A stretch of DNA of 64,000 nucleotides from Seriola aureovittata (taxonomy: Eukaryota; Chordata; Actinopteri; Carangiformes; Carangidae), in the NCBI RefSeq assembly GCF_021018895.1, contig NC_079387.1:7055583-7119582 (forward strand), given 5' to 3'. Every line of letters starts with the position of its first letter. Position 1 is the stretch's first letter. The position numbers and the translations under genes are program-made. Positions 47,405 to 60,400 of this stretch are shown piece after piece. The notes below the pieces were generated by a model. The model made no database searches. It was not told where the DNA came from and saw nothing but the letters and a program-made list of their open reading frames with translations.

Positions 47405-50350
47405 AAAGTAGTACATGTTAATATAAAAAAGAAAGACACATGTCTAAATAAAAACATGTTTTTTGCCATTTAGAACACGAGTGGTTGTAGTCTGGACATA
47501 CGCCAACCCCGTCTCCTAGAAATTACATTTATATACTACTACTTTGCAACAGCAAATGTTTGATTGAATCTTCTATAAACATAATGAAGGAACTTTAAAT
47601 AAATGTATCCACAAAGTCACATAACATCAATACTGAACATATTAGAAACATGTTGACTGAGCTTAGTGGTTGGTTTAATACTGAAACTGTCTAAAGTAAC
47701 AGGATGCACAAGAAGGAACATGTTTACTTTAATAAAATTTAATTGAAACGTGATCTTTTGCCAACTTTAACTTCAGTGTTTTTGTTGCCTAAACCTAACC
47801 ACCTGCTGTGCTTAGGATGTCTCTGCAAAAAAAGTGTTACCAGAAGACATAATTCAATTGCATATGCACATATTCCTATGGTCATTTTGATTTAGATCCA
47901 GCCGCAGCTTTCACTGTCTTTCAATTGCATCAATCATCATCATCAAAAGGTGCAATTATTGCTACTCTCCCGATTTCTGTCATTCAGAAGTTCATATGAC
48001 AGGATATGATAAAAATAAAGGTCATTAAACTCATCTTAAAAATGCTTGACTATACACAATATGTACTCCCTTTGAACAACTTGAACAAACATACATAACT
48101 GAGGAGTTAAAGACACAGAGGGAAATATTTTGTATGTTCCTATGAATAACAAGTTGTGCCTTGAAGAAGCCCTAAACATCATAATTTACGATTATTAAAA
48201 ATCAAACCTCAGCCCAATAGAGTTTATTAATAATTCAAAACATTAATGATCCAACTGAGACCACCATTTATTCCATTTATAATTCATCGCTGTCCTATAC
48301 TGTAGTCACACTGCCATCACACTGTGTGAAGACCCCTCCCCACCTTCATACAAAATGCATGTTCTTTGATTAATGCTCCAGCTTTCACTGACTGCACTCC
48401 TCTCAGTCGTCATCTGCATCCCCAGCTAGCATCTTTTTATGGCCATAGGAGATACATAAGTTTCTATATTCACCAGGAACAAAGTGAGATGTTCCCACTT
48501 CCTGCTTAGTGTGTATGTGTACAGCATGTGTGTGCACTCACTGTCTCAGGTGATGGCAGGCCCATAAAACAGAATATTTTTCTCACTGCATAAACCATTG
48601 CATTACATTAACCTGCACTATACATATACACACACCGGGGTGAACTACGCTGCAGGGACAAGAGCAGGGGAGGTCGGAGAGCCTGACTTTCACTTATAAC
48701 TTATTCATGCTTCACGCCGTCATTTGGCACACCTGGGAAAAAGTCGATTTCTCTCACAGTGGGGAGGCTCATATAAAGCAGCGGTATATGACTTTAAAAT
48801 AACAACTTGCTCCTCAAATGTCTTCACATAGAATTTCCTATTACCTCCTTCTTCAAGTTTTCAAATGACAGAGTTGGACTTTATTCTGTAGCCAAGCTGC
48901 TGTATGGTATTGTCACTGCATTTCTGGGCCCACAGTATGAATCAGTGTCCCTGCTGGAGCCATTTTGGGCAGGGTTGGTGAAATTCATCCTAAAAGGTCA
49001 CAAGGGTTAGGGTTCAGGTCGGGCTGTCTATTAAGGTATTTCATCTCCCTGCACATATGACTAGTTTTTATTGCAGTTGAGATTAGAGCACTTCAGATTG
49101 AATTTATTAGGAGTGCGAATACAAATACAGGTTAGGCATTGTGGAGCGGTACCACACGTTGATGCACTAACTGCAGGGTCATATATTTGAGATGATTAGT
49201 ATGGAACACTTTGAAAAGCTGTGTGATATAGGACTGTAGTTCACAGGAGAATAAAGAGGACAACATAATGATCTTCCTTCCTACCATGGACTCCAAATTT
49301 ATAGTTTGAATTAGATGTGCTTTTACTCTAGGCTCAAAGGAAGAGAAGTGAAGAGAATGTTTTTATGCCTCATAACACCCTTATTTCACTCAACACTAAA
49401 TGGCAGATATACTGTAATCTCCTCTGTAGGAGAACTTTAATATATAATGTAGTGACGCCTGAAATAGCACATTAGCCTAAAGAAACACATATCTGTGTGA
49501 GACAGTGAACGCCTGAGAGGCAGCTGATGCTCACCAAGTGTCCATGATATTCATTGACCTATAATCAATGTGCATTTCTCTCTTGACAATAGGATGATCT
49601 GGCAGAAAATCTTCTGGCTTTGTTGGCCTTGATAGTGAGCTTTGACATTGGTTTGAGTCTCTATAAACCGTAAACTTAACTCTTATTTGAAATAAACACA
49701 ATATTTTACTTTTGGCACGTTAACCAAAATGATTAACGATACAAAACCTTACATAACATCGGAGCCACTTCCATTCACTTGAAACTGTATTTATCCATTT
49801 CTTGGCCACTAGTTGATAGTATTGTCTGTCTTTCACTGTCACACACCAGGGCTTTTTCACTAACAACAGTTTCCTGCTGTGCCTAGAAACAGCACAGATG
49901 AGAGGCTATGTTAAAAGGATATTTACAAGCTGTCTGGCAAGAAGCAGACACTAAAGAACTTTGAAGATTCAGCACTGAGATTCCTGGATTAGTGACTTAG
50001 AGTTTTTTCTATGGCTTTTCTCAAAGACTTTGCTTTGCAAAAATGTTAAAGGGCTGCCAATTAAAACTGATTTATAGGCATTTGTTAACTCTAAAAAGAT
50101 TATTTATCTTAGAAATTAACAGACTTGAAACTGAATAAGAAAAAAATATATAATTTCATCATAAACTCTGACTTTTATGCTAATGCTAATGTTTCTTCTC
50201 TGACTGATTGAGTCAGTTTTCAGTGGGATAATGTGTTGTTGTCGCAGTGAACCAGCTGGTGTTGGTTTGGGTTGAGGGCGACCAGCCGGGGATGCGACTC
50301 CCTTTGTGACAGTTTGAGGACACACTGGGCCCGCTGACAGCTAATGATGA
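47405..50350. other. gene-poor intergenic sequence
   Basis: No gene or intact element is recognised. Confidence 0.55.
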
Positions 50351-50364
50351 TGCCGCCTGACACC

Positions 50365-50530
50365 CGTATATGTACGTGTGTTAATGCGTGTGTGCGAGTA
50401 CATCTGTGTGTATGTGAGTACATCTGTGTGTATGTGTTTAGGTTTATCAGCATCTGTGTGTGTGTCCATCCTCGTGGACTTGTGTGCATGCTTTTGGGCA
50501 TGTATGTGTTTGTGTGTGTATGGGCACATT
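50365..50530. repeat. GT-rich cryptic repeat with a 20-bp tandem pair
   Basis: Irregular TGTGTG sequence. The 20-mer gagtacatctgtgtgtatgt occurs twice in tandem at about 50396-50435. Confidence 0.85.
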
Positions 50531-51074
50531 TGCATTAGCCTGGATGATGTTGCAGTGAATTCCTTTACTGTGACAGAGAATGACCTTGAGCTGTAGCTGC
50601 TGGTGAATGTGTCAGATTCCAGCAATAGATCTAGATCTGCGTGTGTGTGGTGTGCATGCATAATGTACAAAGCCACTACTGGATGCTCTTATCTTCATCT
50701 AAATCCTGAAATCTGACAAGGAATACATATTCTTTCTCCATTGTCCTGGATGATGTTGTTTTTATTGCATCCAATCTGATGTCATGCTTGACAGGAGCCA
50801 GCAGGGTAAAGATGTTCACAACTACTGTTGATTCAGAGTTTATTATTACTCACTCTGACCTCAGTTGCCTTGTGCTTCCTATTAGATATTCCCAAACAGC
50901 AGTGAATCAAAATATTTCTGTTTATCAACTGACCTGTCTTTGATTCTCTGACTCACAACGACTGAAAGCATCGTGAGCCGTGTTCCCTGTCCTGTTTTCT
51001 TAGAGAATCTCATGGCCTGTACTCCCCTGAAGCACCTCAGGGAATGTTTATGTCAGATCACACAGACAGACCTG

Positions 51075-51078
<4 letters not shown>

Positions 51079-51127
<49 letters not shown>
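51079..51127. repeat. (CA)n microsatellite
   Basis: About 24 perfect CA units. Confidence 0.95.
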
Positions 51128-51128
<1 letters not shown>

Positions 51129-54100
51129 ATCCATCATCTGTGTTTTAACTTGCTGATTCATGTGGTAAATGTGTGATTTCCAGTGATAATGACTCACAAT
51201 AGTTGCAACTATTCTTAGTGGGCACATTGAAAGGGTCACTTCACCCAGACTAAAGTGAAAAAAGCTACCCTTACCCCTAGCTGCATCTGTATCCATCCAG
51301 ACTGCTTCATTTTTCATCTCCCTTTCCCCTCTTGATTTTCCGACTACTCTGCATACCAAAAATACTGCAGCTACATTTTAACGTTTATCACCTCGACTTC
51401 TTTATCTCTTCCACTCCCCACCCCCCTCCCTCCACATCTCTTAATCTGTCTGTTTTGCCCCCCCCCCTTCTCTCTTAAAATCTGTTTTCAGAGCATTTTT
51501 CTGTGTATTAGTTTCTCCCTGATTCAATCATTTTATCAACTGAGGTCACTTGACAGAGACAGATAGCTCGTAGACACTACAGCAGAATCTCCATAACAAA
51601 ACACTCTGAAATACTGAATACAGCCACAGAGTTCCTACTTCCTTTCTCTTCTAATCCCAAACTGAGCTTCAAAGCAGCTGCTGTGTCTCTGCTCGGCTGA
51701 TACCAGCTGTACATCTTCCCCTCACTAATTGAAACCAGTCCTTTACTACCCGCATGTGAACTTGCTTTTGAAAGCCAGAGGTCAGTTTGAGGAGAAATGT
51801 GTTTGACATTTTCCCGAAGTGCCTTAGCTGTGACTATGAAGGTGCTCAAAAGGTCACAAACACATTTTTTTGGGGGGCACATGCAAGACATGGTTGCACT
51901 TAAATAAGTAAACGTATGTATGAACAGCTCTACAAAAGACCCTCCCATGAGTCATGCAATATGAATGCATATCTAACGTATGATCACTGACTGGGGAGGT
52001 TTTAAGACACTGTATATCTGAGTTGATGCATCTGGAAGATAATATGCTGATGAAGCTCATGTGTGTATGGATATTTTAATGTATATGTGTGTGCTTGCAT
52101 GAAAGGATGCTGACTTGCATTGTCGGATAGCCTACAAAAAGTGTCTTTTTGCATTCATTTTACCTGGGAGGTTGACTAAGAGCCATTTAAAATATCAAAG
52201 TGTTGTGGTCACGTGTCTATGTGCACATATGTGTGGTGTAAATCCTACAAACCCCAGGCTACCCACAGCGACGGTGCCCTCTACAAAAGGTCTTGGTCAT
52301 AACCCTGTCAGACTTTATCCCCCATAATGGTCTCACCCTGAGAGCAGAGACGGACTCCGCCGCATTCCACTCATTCTTGGTTGTTAAAAATAAAACCTCT
52401 CTAAACGCAAAGTAGAGGCCAGCTTTCCTAAAGTAGGAGAGTTGTCATGAGAGGGCTGGAAATGGAGGGCAACAATAGAGTCAAAGGTTTGTTTTTTCCC
52501 TTTACATTTCACAGAAACGGCAGCAGCTAACATAAAGCAAACAATAAAAACACTAGTTTAAATATATTGATTTTGTTTTCCATAGCAGAGCTTTAATTGT
52601 CACAACCTCTTTCATTTCTTGTTTGCTTGATTTCTAACAAGTGACAGGAATAATATCCTGACAAATCATGCCAAATGACTACATTAGATACACAAAATGC
52701 TCCAGGATAGTTTTTTAAGAGCACAAAACCAAGTCCTTGTAGAATACTAAAAAACTGACACAAAACAGCTCAACAATTTCTCACTGACTTTTTGGCTTAA
52801 CAGCAGTACATGAAGAACTGAGGGGTTTCTTTCTATTCTTTATAATTGAGATTTCTTTTGAGTTTGCTTTGTTCAAGTTTCCCAACAGTTTTGTATGCTC
52901 TGTGTTTCCTTCTATTTTGTCCCTGGTACAGAATGTGAGTCACTGTCTCTTGCAGATCTTACATGTCCATTGCGCCTGGCAAATCAAGTCATTATGATTC
53001 TGAACTCAATACTCTCCATTTCTATTTGCACATTATCATTAGAAGCTGTGGAATACCACCAGGGGCAAGATGGGAACATATAGTTCAAGGTGAAAAACTA
53101 CCACTCGACTTTGCAGCATTGTGGCAGAGGACACTTCACAAAGCCTTAGTTACTGTGTCTGCTGGGAGACTTGAATGTAAGAAGAGTCCTTGTGGGTGTG
53201 CTTTATTTAAATTTTATTAAAAATGCTGTTGCATAACCCCCCATGGCTAAATCACTGTATGTGATGCAATGACTGTACAGCATCTCTGTCAACACTTTGC
53301 ATCAGTGCAATAATAGAAATTCAGTGTTCCTGCAGGTAATTAAAAACGAACCAAACTGGAATTTTTTTAAGGTGGTCCTGAGAGATCGACACACTGCAAC
53401 TTGAGAAAACATGTAATTAGGTAAAAATCATTCAAATGAAAAAACCATCTCCAATATGTGCAGCACTTAGGGATACAATGCTGCACAAAATGTCTTGTAA
53501 ACAAACAACACAACCAAATACAGAAATGCACTAATGTTCACTGCAGTGCTGAAAATTGATTTATGATAAGTACACAAACAAAACTTTACCAACTTATATA
53601 TATGCTGTCTTATGACAACAGCAGAGTATTAGCAAGTATTTAAGATAAAAATGCAAAAAAATTATTAACTGGTACTAAAAATTGTGTAACTTAAGCAAAC
53701 CGCAGCAGTGAGTCTCTTCAAACTCAGCAGGCAGCAGGAATCAGGAGTAATATCCACAGGCTAACAGGCTAACAAGCACTGAGTATACAGCCTGATTGTG
53801 GTACATGAACAAATCTGGAGAGCCCCTTCGACATGATTCAGTGTATGGGCTGCAGTTAAGTATGTACAGGATGTGTCGATGGAAGTGAGCGTGTACGTGA
53901 GCTCGTATCAGCAGCAGCCGAGTCGGGCTGAGTCAAGTATACAGGTTTGTACTGGTTAATAGTGCCAAATGGTCTCAAAACATGTTTCAGGTAGTCACTA
54001 CTTGCACTGGTTAAAACTGGTTAACTTTGGCACACAGTACTCAAGTGAGTTTGTAACTCTATTTATGGTTGTCATGCTTTCAATTATATGGCGGACAGGC

Positions 54101-55009
54101 AGGTTTGTAACACATTAAAATAGGGCAACAATCCGACACTCACACATAGATTGATGAAATCTATGTAGAGATCAGTAAGCAAGGTTTGAAGCTGCCTAGA
54201 ACTTAATCGTTAAGCTCATGACTTAGAAGCTGAGTCACTGTGTAGCAACTATTTTCTGTGATGTGTGATTCTATAAAATAAGGGAGCTGGAAAGTATACA
54301 ACCTCACTGTAGAGGTATATATTTTCCTCTTTTTTGAATCATAATTCTAACTGTGTATGTGCCTATGTTTTCCCTCTTGCTGTGCTTTGGGAACACAGTA
54401 GAGTATTCGAAAAGTTTGTGGTCCTGCTGTGGCTGAGAACTGACCCAAGATGGAAACTCTTTCCTCGTCCTTTTCCAGAAGAACATTCTTTAGCAGCCGC
54501 CTCACCTCGACTGATCCCACTCCAACCACTCGAAACACACAGCCAAAATCCCCACCAGAGTACACACACACACACACCGACAGATATCCAAATCCAACCA
54601 TTTTACATTATTATACTGAAGGCCTATCATATGAAAAAGCTGTTTAATGGAAAAGGCCATCACCCATAACACCTATGCTAATAGCCATGCAACACATTCT
54701 ATAATTTTCTCGTATACTTTAGCTACTCGCTACTTTATCTCCATGATCACTGGAATTTGTAAATGTGTTAAATTTCAAGAAAAGTTTTGGTGTGGAAACT
54801 CTTCACTGAATCCACCAAATAACCTCCATTTGAGATCGTTGAGCCAAAGCTGTAAAAAGCACATTTTAAGGGACCTAAGAGAAATTCCAAAACACTTTAT
54901 CTAATTGTAATCTCTGTCAGTGCTTGGCGTTTCAGTCGTGCATTCAGTTTTGGACTCGCTTTCTGGAACCTATCAGACCCAAACAAACAGTTTCATTTGA
55001 TGCATAAAA
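51128..55009. other. gene-poor intergenic sequence
   Basis: No gene is recognised. Short open frames (for example 54334-54669) have no splice or similarity support. Confidence 0.55.
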
Positions 55010-55140
55010 CCTAATTTTTTGGCCAAAATACTATTTCTGGCATCTCAAACAGGATGGAATTAAACCCACAACCCTTTTCAGAGTAAGAACCATGTTCTAC
55101 ACTAAAGGATTCATTGCCCTAAGGCAAAATGTTAGGGATT
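55010..55140 (-). mobile_element. degenerate tRNA-derived SINE
   Basis: Read on the minus strand there is an A-box-like tagtgtagaacatgg (55091-55105) and, about 25 nt on, a B-box-like gggtttaattcc (55056-55067). These are spaced as in a tRNA-derived Pol III promoter, followed by a non-tRNA body. The B box departs from GGTTCRANTCC at the CG/TA position, as expected for CpG decay. Confidence 0.55.
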
Positions 55141-56876
55141 ATTTGGTGTGTATAGCTACCAATGAGCAGCAAGCTCTCAAAGCTTTCACATTGCATAGAC
55201 CGAGAAGATCTAACTAATGGTTTGGGCTGATAGCTTTCCATTTTTTGGTTTTATTCTGCCTTTTGTTATTTTCAATAGCCAAGACGGAGAGCACTGTTGA
55301 CAGCGTATCAGACATGACAGGAGGTACAGTTTCCAATGAGACAGCTGATGAATGCTGAGGATTGTTGATCAAAGATTGCAGTTATGGCAGGACGGCGTGC
55401 CTTGTGTGGGAGGGTAAATGACTGACTTGCATCTTGGAGATTAATTTAAGCTGCTTTCCTTGTGGGCCACATAAAAAAAGGGGGTTGTTTTTATGAGTAG
55501 CGGCCAAAACAGCTGAAGTTTCAAGGTGGAGAAAGAGACAGGGAGACAGCAGGGAGACATACAAATTAAAAAAAACTACAAGGGGTGAGTTGCTGCTGAG
55601 GATGTGTCATGGATGCAAATGTGGAGACAGATAAAATGTTAATATACAGTAAATTCACAAAGAGCCTTATGACAGAGACTTTTCTGCTTTATTAGAAGTA
55701 TATATTTTTATCATACTTCCTGATGTTTTCACATTTTTAATTGCTCTTGATTGTGTGTGCTGTTCACACAAACCCAACTCTTCCTCCTGTTGGTGTTGAC
55801 ATCTACTTACAAGTCGGAAAATTGTAATTATTCTCACTACAATATGACATCAATGTGGCTTCAGCTACTGTCAATGATCTGAACATTTCTAGCACAGATG
55901 TTTCAAATTAAAAGCCTTCCAGCAGCTAAAAGGGCATAATCCCTCCCTGTCTTTAAAGGCTTTTAATGTCAAACGTCTACATTGAGATCAAAAGAACAAC
56001 AAAGTAGAAACGATTTGGATTAATTAGTGGATGAAACTTTAAAAAGAGAAACTGAGAGGAACACAGAGGTGAGTAAAACATGTCTTTGTTGTTCTCTTGA
56101 TGTGAGTCATTACAGTAAGGGTAATGTCACTGGCTTGAATGGCTTTCACCCATTTGTTTTTAGTCTTCAACATTAGTGTTCCACTCAGCTAAACTAATGA
56201 ATAGATAGGGAGCAAAGCGATGACAAACTGTAAACAGTGTGCAGTGATGCTGAAACTCGGCATTTACTGTTGCTGATCCCAATAATACTAAGTACTGAAG
56301 GTTCAAAAACTCCACAGGTTTTGAGTTGGACGGTGTGTAAAAACAAAGTGTTGGCACATTCTGTACCTGGAATACGGACTTCCATTTCCTGACTTAGCCC
56401 ATTACTGAAAGTGAACTGTGAGGCCAGCCATGATGGTTGAGATTTAGCACTGAAACAAGAAATGTATGCTTGAATTTGTTAGTTACTCTGCTTCAGCTGG
56501 GAGGATGAGTAAATATTCATAAGACAGGAGTGTAATCTTAGCATATATTTGAGCGCTAGCCCTTATTTGTCTGATTTTCACAACACGATTATTGTGGCCA
56601 AAAGAATTCACAGAAATGATATTATTGCGGTATCTATAAAACATTTTTGAAAAATTAATTAGACTCAAATGCGAGCAGGAGGTGGCGAGAGAGTCTGTAG
56701 CCATGACTGTACAAGAGTGAATAAAATTAATAATTATATTATTACACTTAATGGATAGTGAAAAGGCAACCAGATCACATTAAGGTCTTCTTACTCAAAG
56801 CAAAATGGAACCTGGCTTTGGACACACATCCACATTCAAGTTTGCATGTAAGCAAGCATATGAGCAAAGACAAATA

Positions 56877-56878
<2 letters not shown>
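55141..56878. other. gene-poor intergenic sequence
   Basis: No gene or RNA is recognised. Confidence 0.55.

Positions 56879-56918
<40 letters not shown>
56879..56918. repeat. (CA)n microsatellite
   Basis: About 20 perfect CA units directly upstream of the promoter-like segment. Confidence 0.95.
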
Positions 56919-56921
<3 letters not shown>

Positions 56922-56989
56922 GTATGTATGACAGATTTGACTGCAAACTCACACTTGCACACAGACAGCCCAGACTCCACCCCCACTGG

Positions 56990-57128
56990 TTCAGTGATTG
57001 GCCTACTTAGAGGCGGGGCAGCCCACTGGCAGATTTGAATACAGGGAAACAGAGGGGGAGGGATGGACAAAGAGGAGGAGGAGGAGGGGCGGGGAGATAG
57101 AGAGGGGGGCGGTGCACTAGTTTTCCCT

Positions 57129-57130
<2 letters not shown>
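56990..57130 (+). promoter_or_regulatory. candidate TATA-less promoter
   Basis: An inverted CCAAT box (gattggcc, 56996-57003) is followed by three GC boxes: gaggcggggc (57010-57019), ggggcgggg (57086-57094) and ggggggcgg (57104-57112). There is no TATA box. The GC content is far above the flanks. It points toward the exon-like sequence at 57190-57454. Confidence 0.5.
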
Positions 57131-57173
<43 letters not shown>

Positions 57174-57190
57174 GTCTCTCTCTCTCTGTG
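57131..57190. repeat. (CT)n microsatellite
   Basis: TC repeat with a few TG interruptions between the GC boxes and the candidate first exon. TC tracts of this type are common around vertebrate initiator regions. Confidence 0.95.
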
Positions 57191-57454
57191 TGCCGGGTCA
57201 GGATGGAAAGGCTTACACAGGCAGGGGAGGAAACATGTCATGAGAGGTGATGACACAGCCACAGAGACGTATCCACATCCTCACTGACTCCCAACTTCGC
57301 TGCCCGCTGCTGCTTCTACCGCTGCTGCTGCTGTTGCTGCATCCCACAGAGGAGAGAGGGAGCCAAAGATAGCCTCCATTCTCTCTCCCCACCTCTCTCT
57401 CTTCCTCTCTTTTTCACTTTGTTTGTGGATGATGGGATTTTAATCATGTGGAAG
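57191..57454 (+). other. candidate first exon of the next + strand gene
   Basis: A relatively GC-rich stretch with a (CTG)n-type block (about 57306-57340) and a pyrimidine-rich 3' part. It ends ATGTGGAAG|gtaaga, so a start codon (57446) lies nine nucleotides before a consensus donor at 57455. This is either a short coding start (MWK) or an upstream ATG in a 5'-UTR exon. No second exon is recognised to 64000. In mammals MID1, which has 5'-UTR exons far from its start codon, lies beyond the 3' end of ARHGAP6 in the same orientation; that assignment is inference. Confidence 0.4.
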
Positions 57455-60400
57455 GTAAGAGGAAAAGAGGAGGAGGAGAAGGGAGCTTGTTTTGTTTTCT
57501 TATGCATATTGTAAAATGGGTCTGTCTCACTTTGTGTTCCTCTTAGTTTACTTACATCTATGAGAGTCTCTAGGGGATTCCCGCATGCTTTCACCCTCTA
57601 TCTCAGCTCAGACACTATTCTCAGTGGAAATGAGGAGTGGAAGAGTTGAGTGCCAGCATTACTGGAATGATAATGATAGAGCAGTGGCTTCGGGACTCAG
57701 CCAATGAGAGTTGTGGAGCCATCTGTATGACGGTCAAGGAGAAACTTTATGTTTACAACAAGGAGTCTGTTTTTATTATATGGTCTATATAATTATGAAT
57801 GAGTTGTTTATTCCTGATTGGTTTAAATGTGTCAGTCTTTGAGCTCTGAGCAAATTCTGCTTTACAAAAAGTTTAATTATATGTTCTAGTCTCATAAAAT
57901 ATGCGGTCAACTTTGACAAATGCAGAATTGCTTCAAGAGTAGAGTCTGTGGTGAATTTGATGGCATGTCTTTTTTTTTCTTCTTTTTTTTGGGTCTTATA
58001 TTTAACAGGTTCACAGGTATTGACGCTGACATTTTTGAGTATTGACCAGAAAAACATTAAACATTAAATCGTGTGTGTGTGTGTACGTGCGCATGTGTGT
58101 GCGTGGGTGGGGTTATGCTGCGTGTGAGAGTCTGTTTTGTGTGACCCAATTTCAAAGAGCCACTGTGTGTTTTGGTGGTTGCTTGAAGCCCAAGACACAT
58201 AAAGACAGGAGACAGTGCCTTGAGGGATGCTTAAAATGTATGTGTACTTGAGTGCTGGAAGTGCGTTTGAGTATGTGAGTGAGGGTGAGTCGCTTTAAAA
58301 GGTCCAGAATGTTTGGTCCTTTTTGCACTTAGGAGGGAGCAAGTTTGACAGTGTTAATTTAAGCGCTACAGGGGAGAGGACATGTCTAGCTAGATGACAT
58401 TTTTTCCCAAATTTTGGTGTGTATTTGTAAATGTAACACATTCAGCTACGATACAGCCACATGCAGGTCAAGGCAGTGTACGCTCTACATGTTTTTCTTC
58501 TGTTCACGCCGGTACAACTCTGTCATCGTCTGTTTTCAGAGCCTCCCAGAGGTCAGGTTATTCAATTTCACAGAATCTCCTGTGTGCTGAGGCATGTATC
58601 TGTACATGTGTGCGCAAGTGTGCATGTGTCGCCTGTGTGCTGGAGCATGTGGGTGACAGCTGGCTGCCACAGGCTCAGTGCTACTACTGATCCTTCTCAC
58701 CTGCCATGGGTCACAGGGATCAAGAAAATCCAGGGTCAGTGTTTGATCTACAAGACAATGGGAGCTCAAGGAAGGGAGGCTACTGTAACTGCAGATTATA
58801 GTGCTAGTTAAAGGAATGACTGTAACTTTGAATTAAATAGAAACATGTGTGACTTTTGTGGCAGCTTCCCTAGATTTTAATGCTGAAATTCTACATTTAG
58901 GAAGTGAACATTTTTTAAAAGACTTTAAATGTTTGTAAAAAAGTGTCAGATTTGACTTACAGTGATGGTGAAAATCATACATAGAGATCTGTTCTAAAAA
59001 AAGCGTTAACATTTTAATACTTTTGATGCATATAAGCTTGTAGCTTGCCATATCCCCCATTTGCTTTGACAAATGGAGACTAGGAAGTACAAAAACGCTT
59101 TGTCTGAAGGTTGGTTTGTAGCTGTCACGATGCCGACCAATATAGCAACAATAGTATTGTTGCTGTTTCTTTTCCTGTTTCCCTTGACACATTTCAGTGG
59201 TATTGTCAGCAGAGGCGAGTTTGAGAAAAGCATGTTAGCTCTCAGATCCTTCTGCACTCCTCCCAGCCACAACCTGAAGATTGACTGTGGGAACTGTGCT
59301 GACAAATATAGCAATGGCAGTGTTGCTATGTCTCTTCCTGGGACACGTCTGTCAGTTAGTTAAAACTTGGTAGGAGGTAAAGGTGTTCTCTTGATCTTGT
59401 TAAAAATTTAAGCAGTTACTTTCAGTGTTGTTGTATTTAATCACAAAATCTTTTCAGGAAAACTTTGTTGCCTGTTGCTGATAGCATTAGCCACCTACAT
59501 TGCCCCCAAAACATCCTGTTATCTCAGCAGTGTGTGACTTAGATAATAAATGGGGAGGTATAACTCGTGAGAGTCTTATCTTTCCATAATTGGTTAATTT
59601 GATCTTCAAAGCGTCAGCAGTCGCCCACTTCAGACGCTTGAGGGCCAAACTACTAATTGCTATCTAAACATCCTTCAATAAAGGACAAAGACAGACTGGA
59701 ATACTTTTCCTGCTTACATCCTCCCCTTATTTCCACTCCAGTTCAGTTCATTTTATTCACCCCAGTGCGTTCTTTAATCACCAACCGAATAAGATGAGAG
59801 TGCAACGTTGCCATGGAAACTTCAGAAATTGTGACAATGAGCAGAATCGGTTCAGTGAGACTTGGCAGCTTGTGCAGTCCTGTGGAGAGGATAAGTGGTT
59901 CCTCAAACTTTTTTTTTTTTTTTTTACAGTTGTCAGGAGCCTCTGCAGTGGGATATTTTACAAATCCTAAGTGTGGTATTACCCAAAAGTTTTAGCATTT
60001 GAACTATAAATATATCATCATAGCTTGCTACACTTCTTATAATGGAATTTCAGACATAAACACAGTGAAACACCAGATTTTGCTCCTCTCTAAAGTAAAC
60101 CTCACTCCCTTTGAAATCTTTTACAGTGTTTCCATACAAAAGCAAAATAAGCAGTTCGAGTGCTGCCTGATAAACAACCTTCACAGGTGTCAGCTCAGCC
60201 ACTGCTTGGTGTCAGTTATTTTTCCTCCTCAAATTGCGAGTCTGAAGATATGTCCTGGCCATTTGATATGTATCGAGGGATTTTGGATAATCTGCTGCAG
60301 ACCGACAGATGTTAAAAGTCAGGTCACCTCATTTTGGAGTACTTGCCATGAGAGACAGCTCTTGAAAATCCAATATCATGTTTTTTTACCGCCCCCCCCC

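Noticed and set aside
50341..50676. Histidine/threonine-rich minus-strand frame
   Set aside because: Translation of the GT-rich cryptic repeat.
16300..56900. hccs exons expected between arhgap6 and mid1 from mammalian gene order
   Set aside because: I looked for holocytochrome c synthase-like motifs in the open frames on both strands and recognised none.
56795..57262. 155-codon minus-strand open frame
   Set aside because: Made of translated CA and CT repeats (Cys-Val and Arg-Glu runs) across the candidate promoter. It is an artefact of simple repeats.
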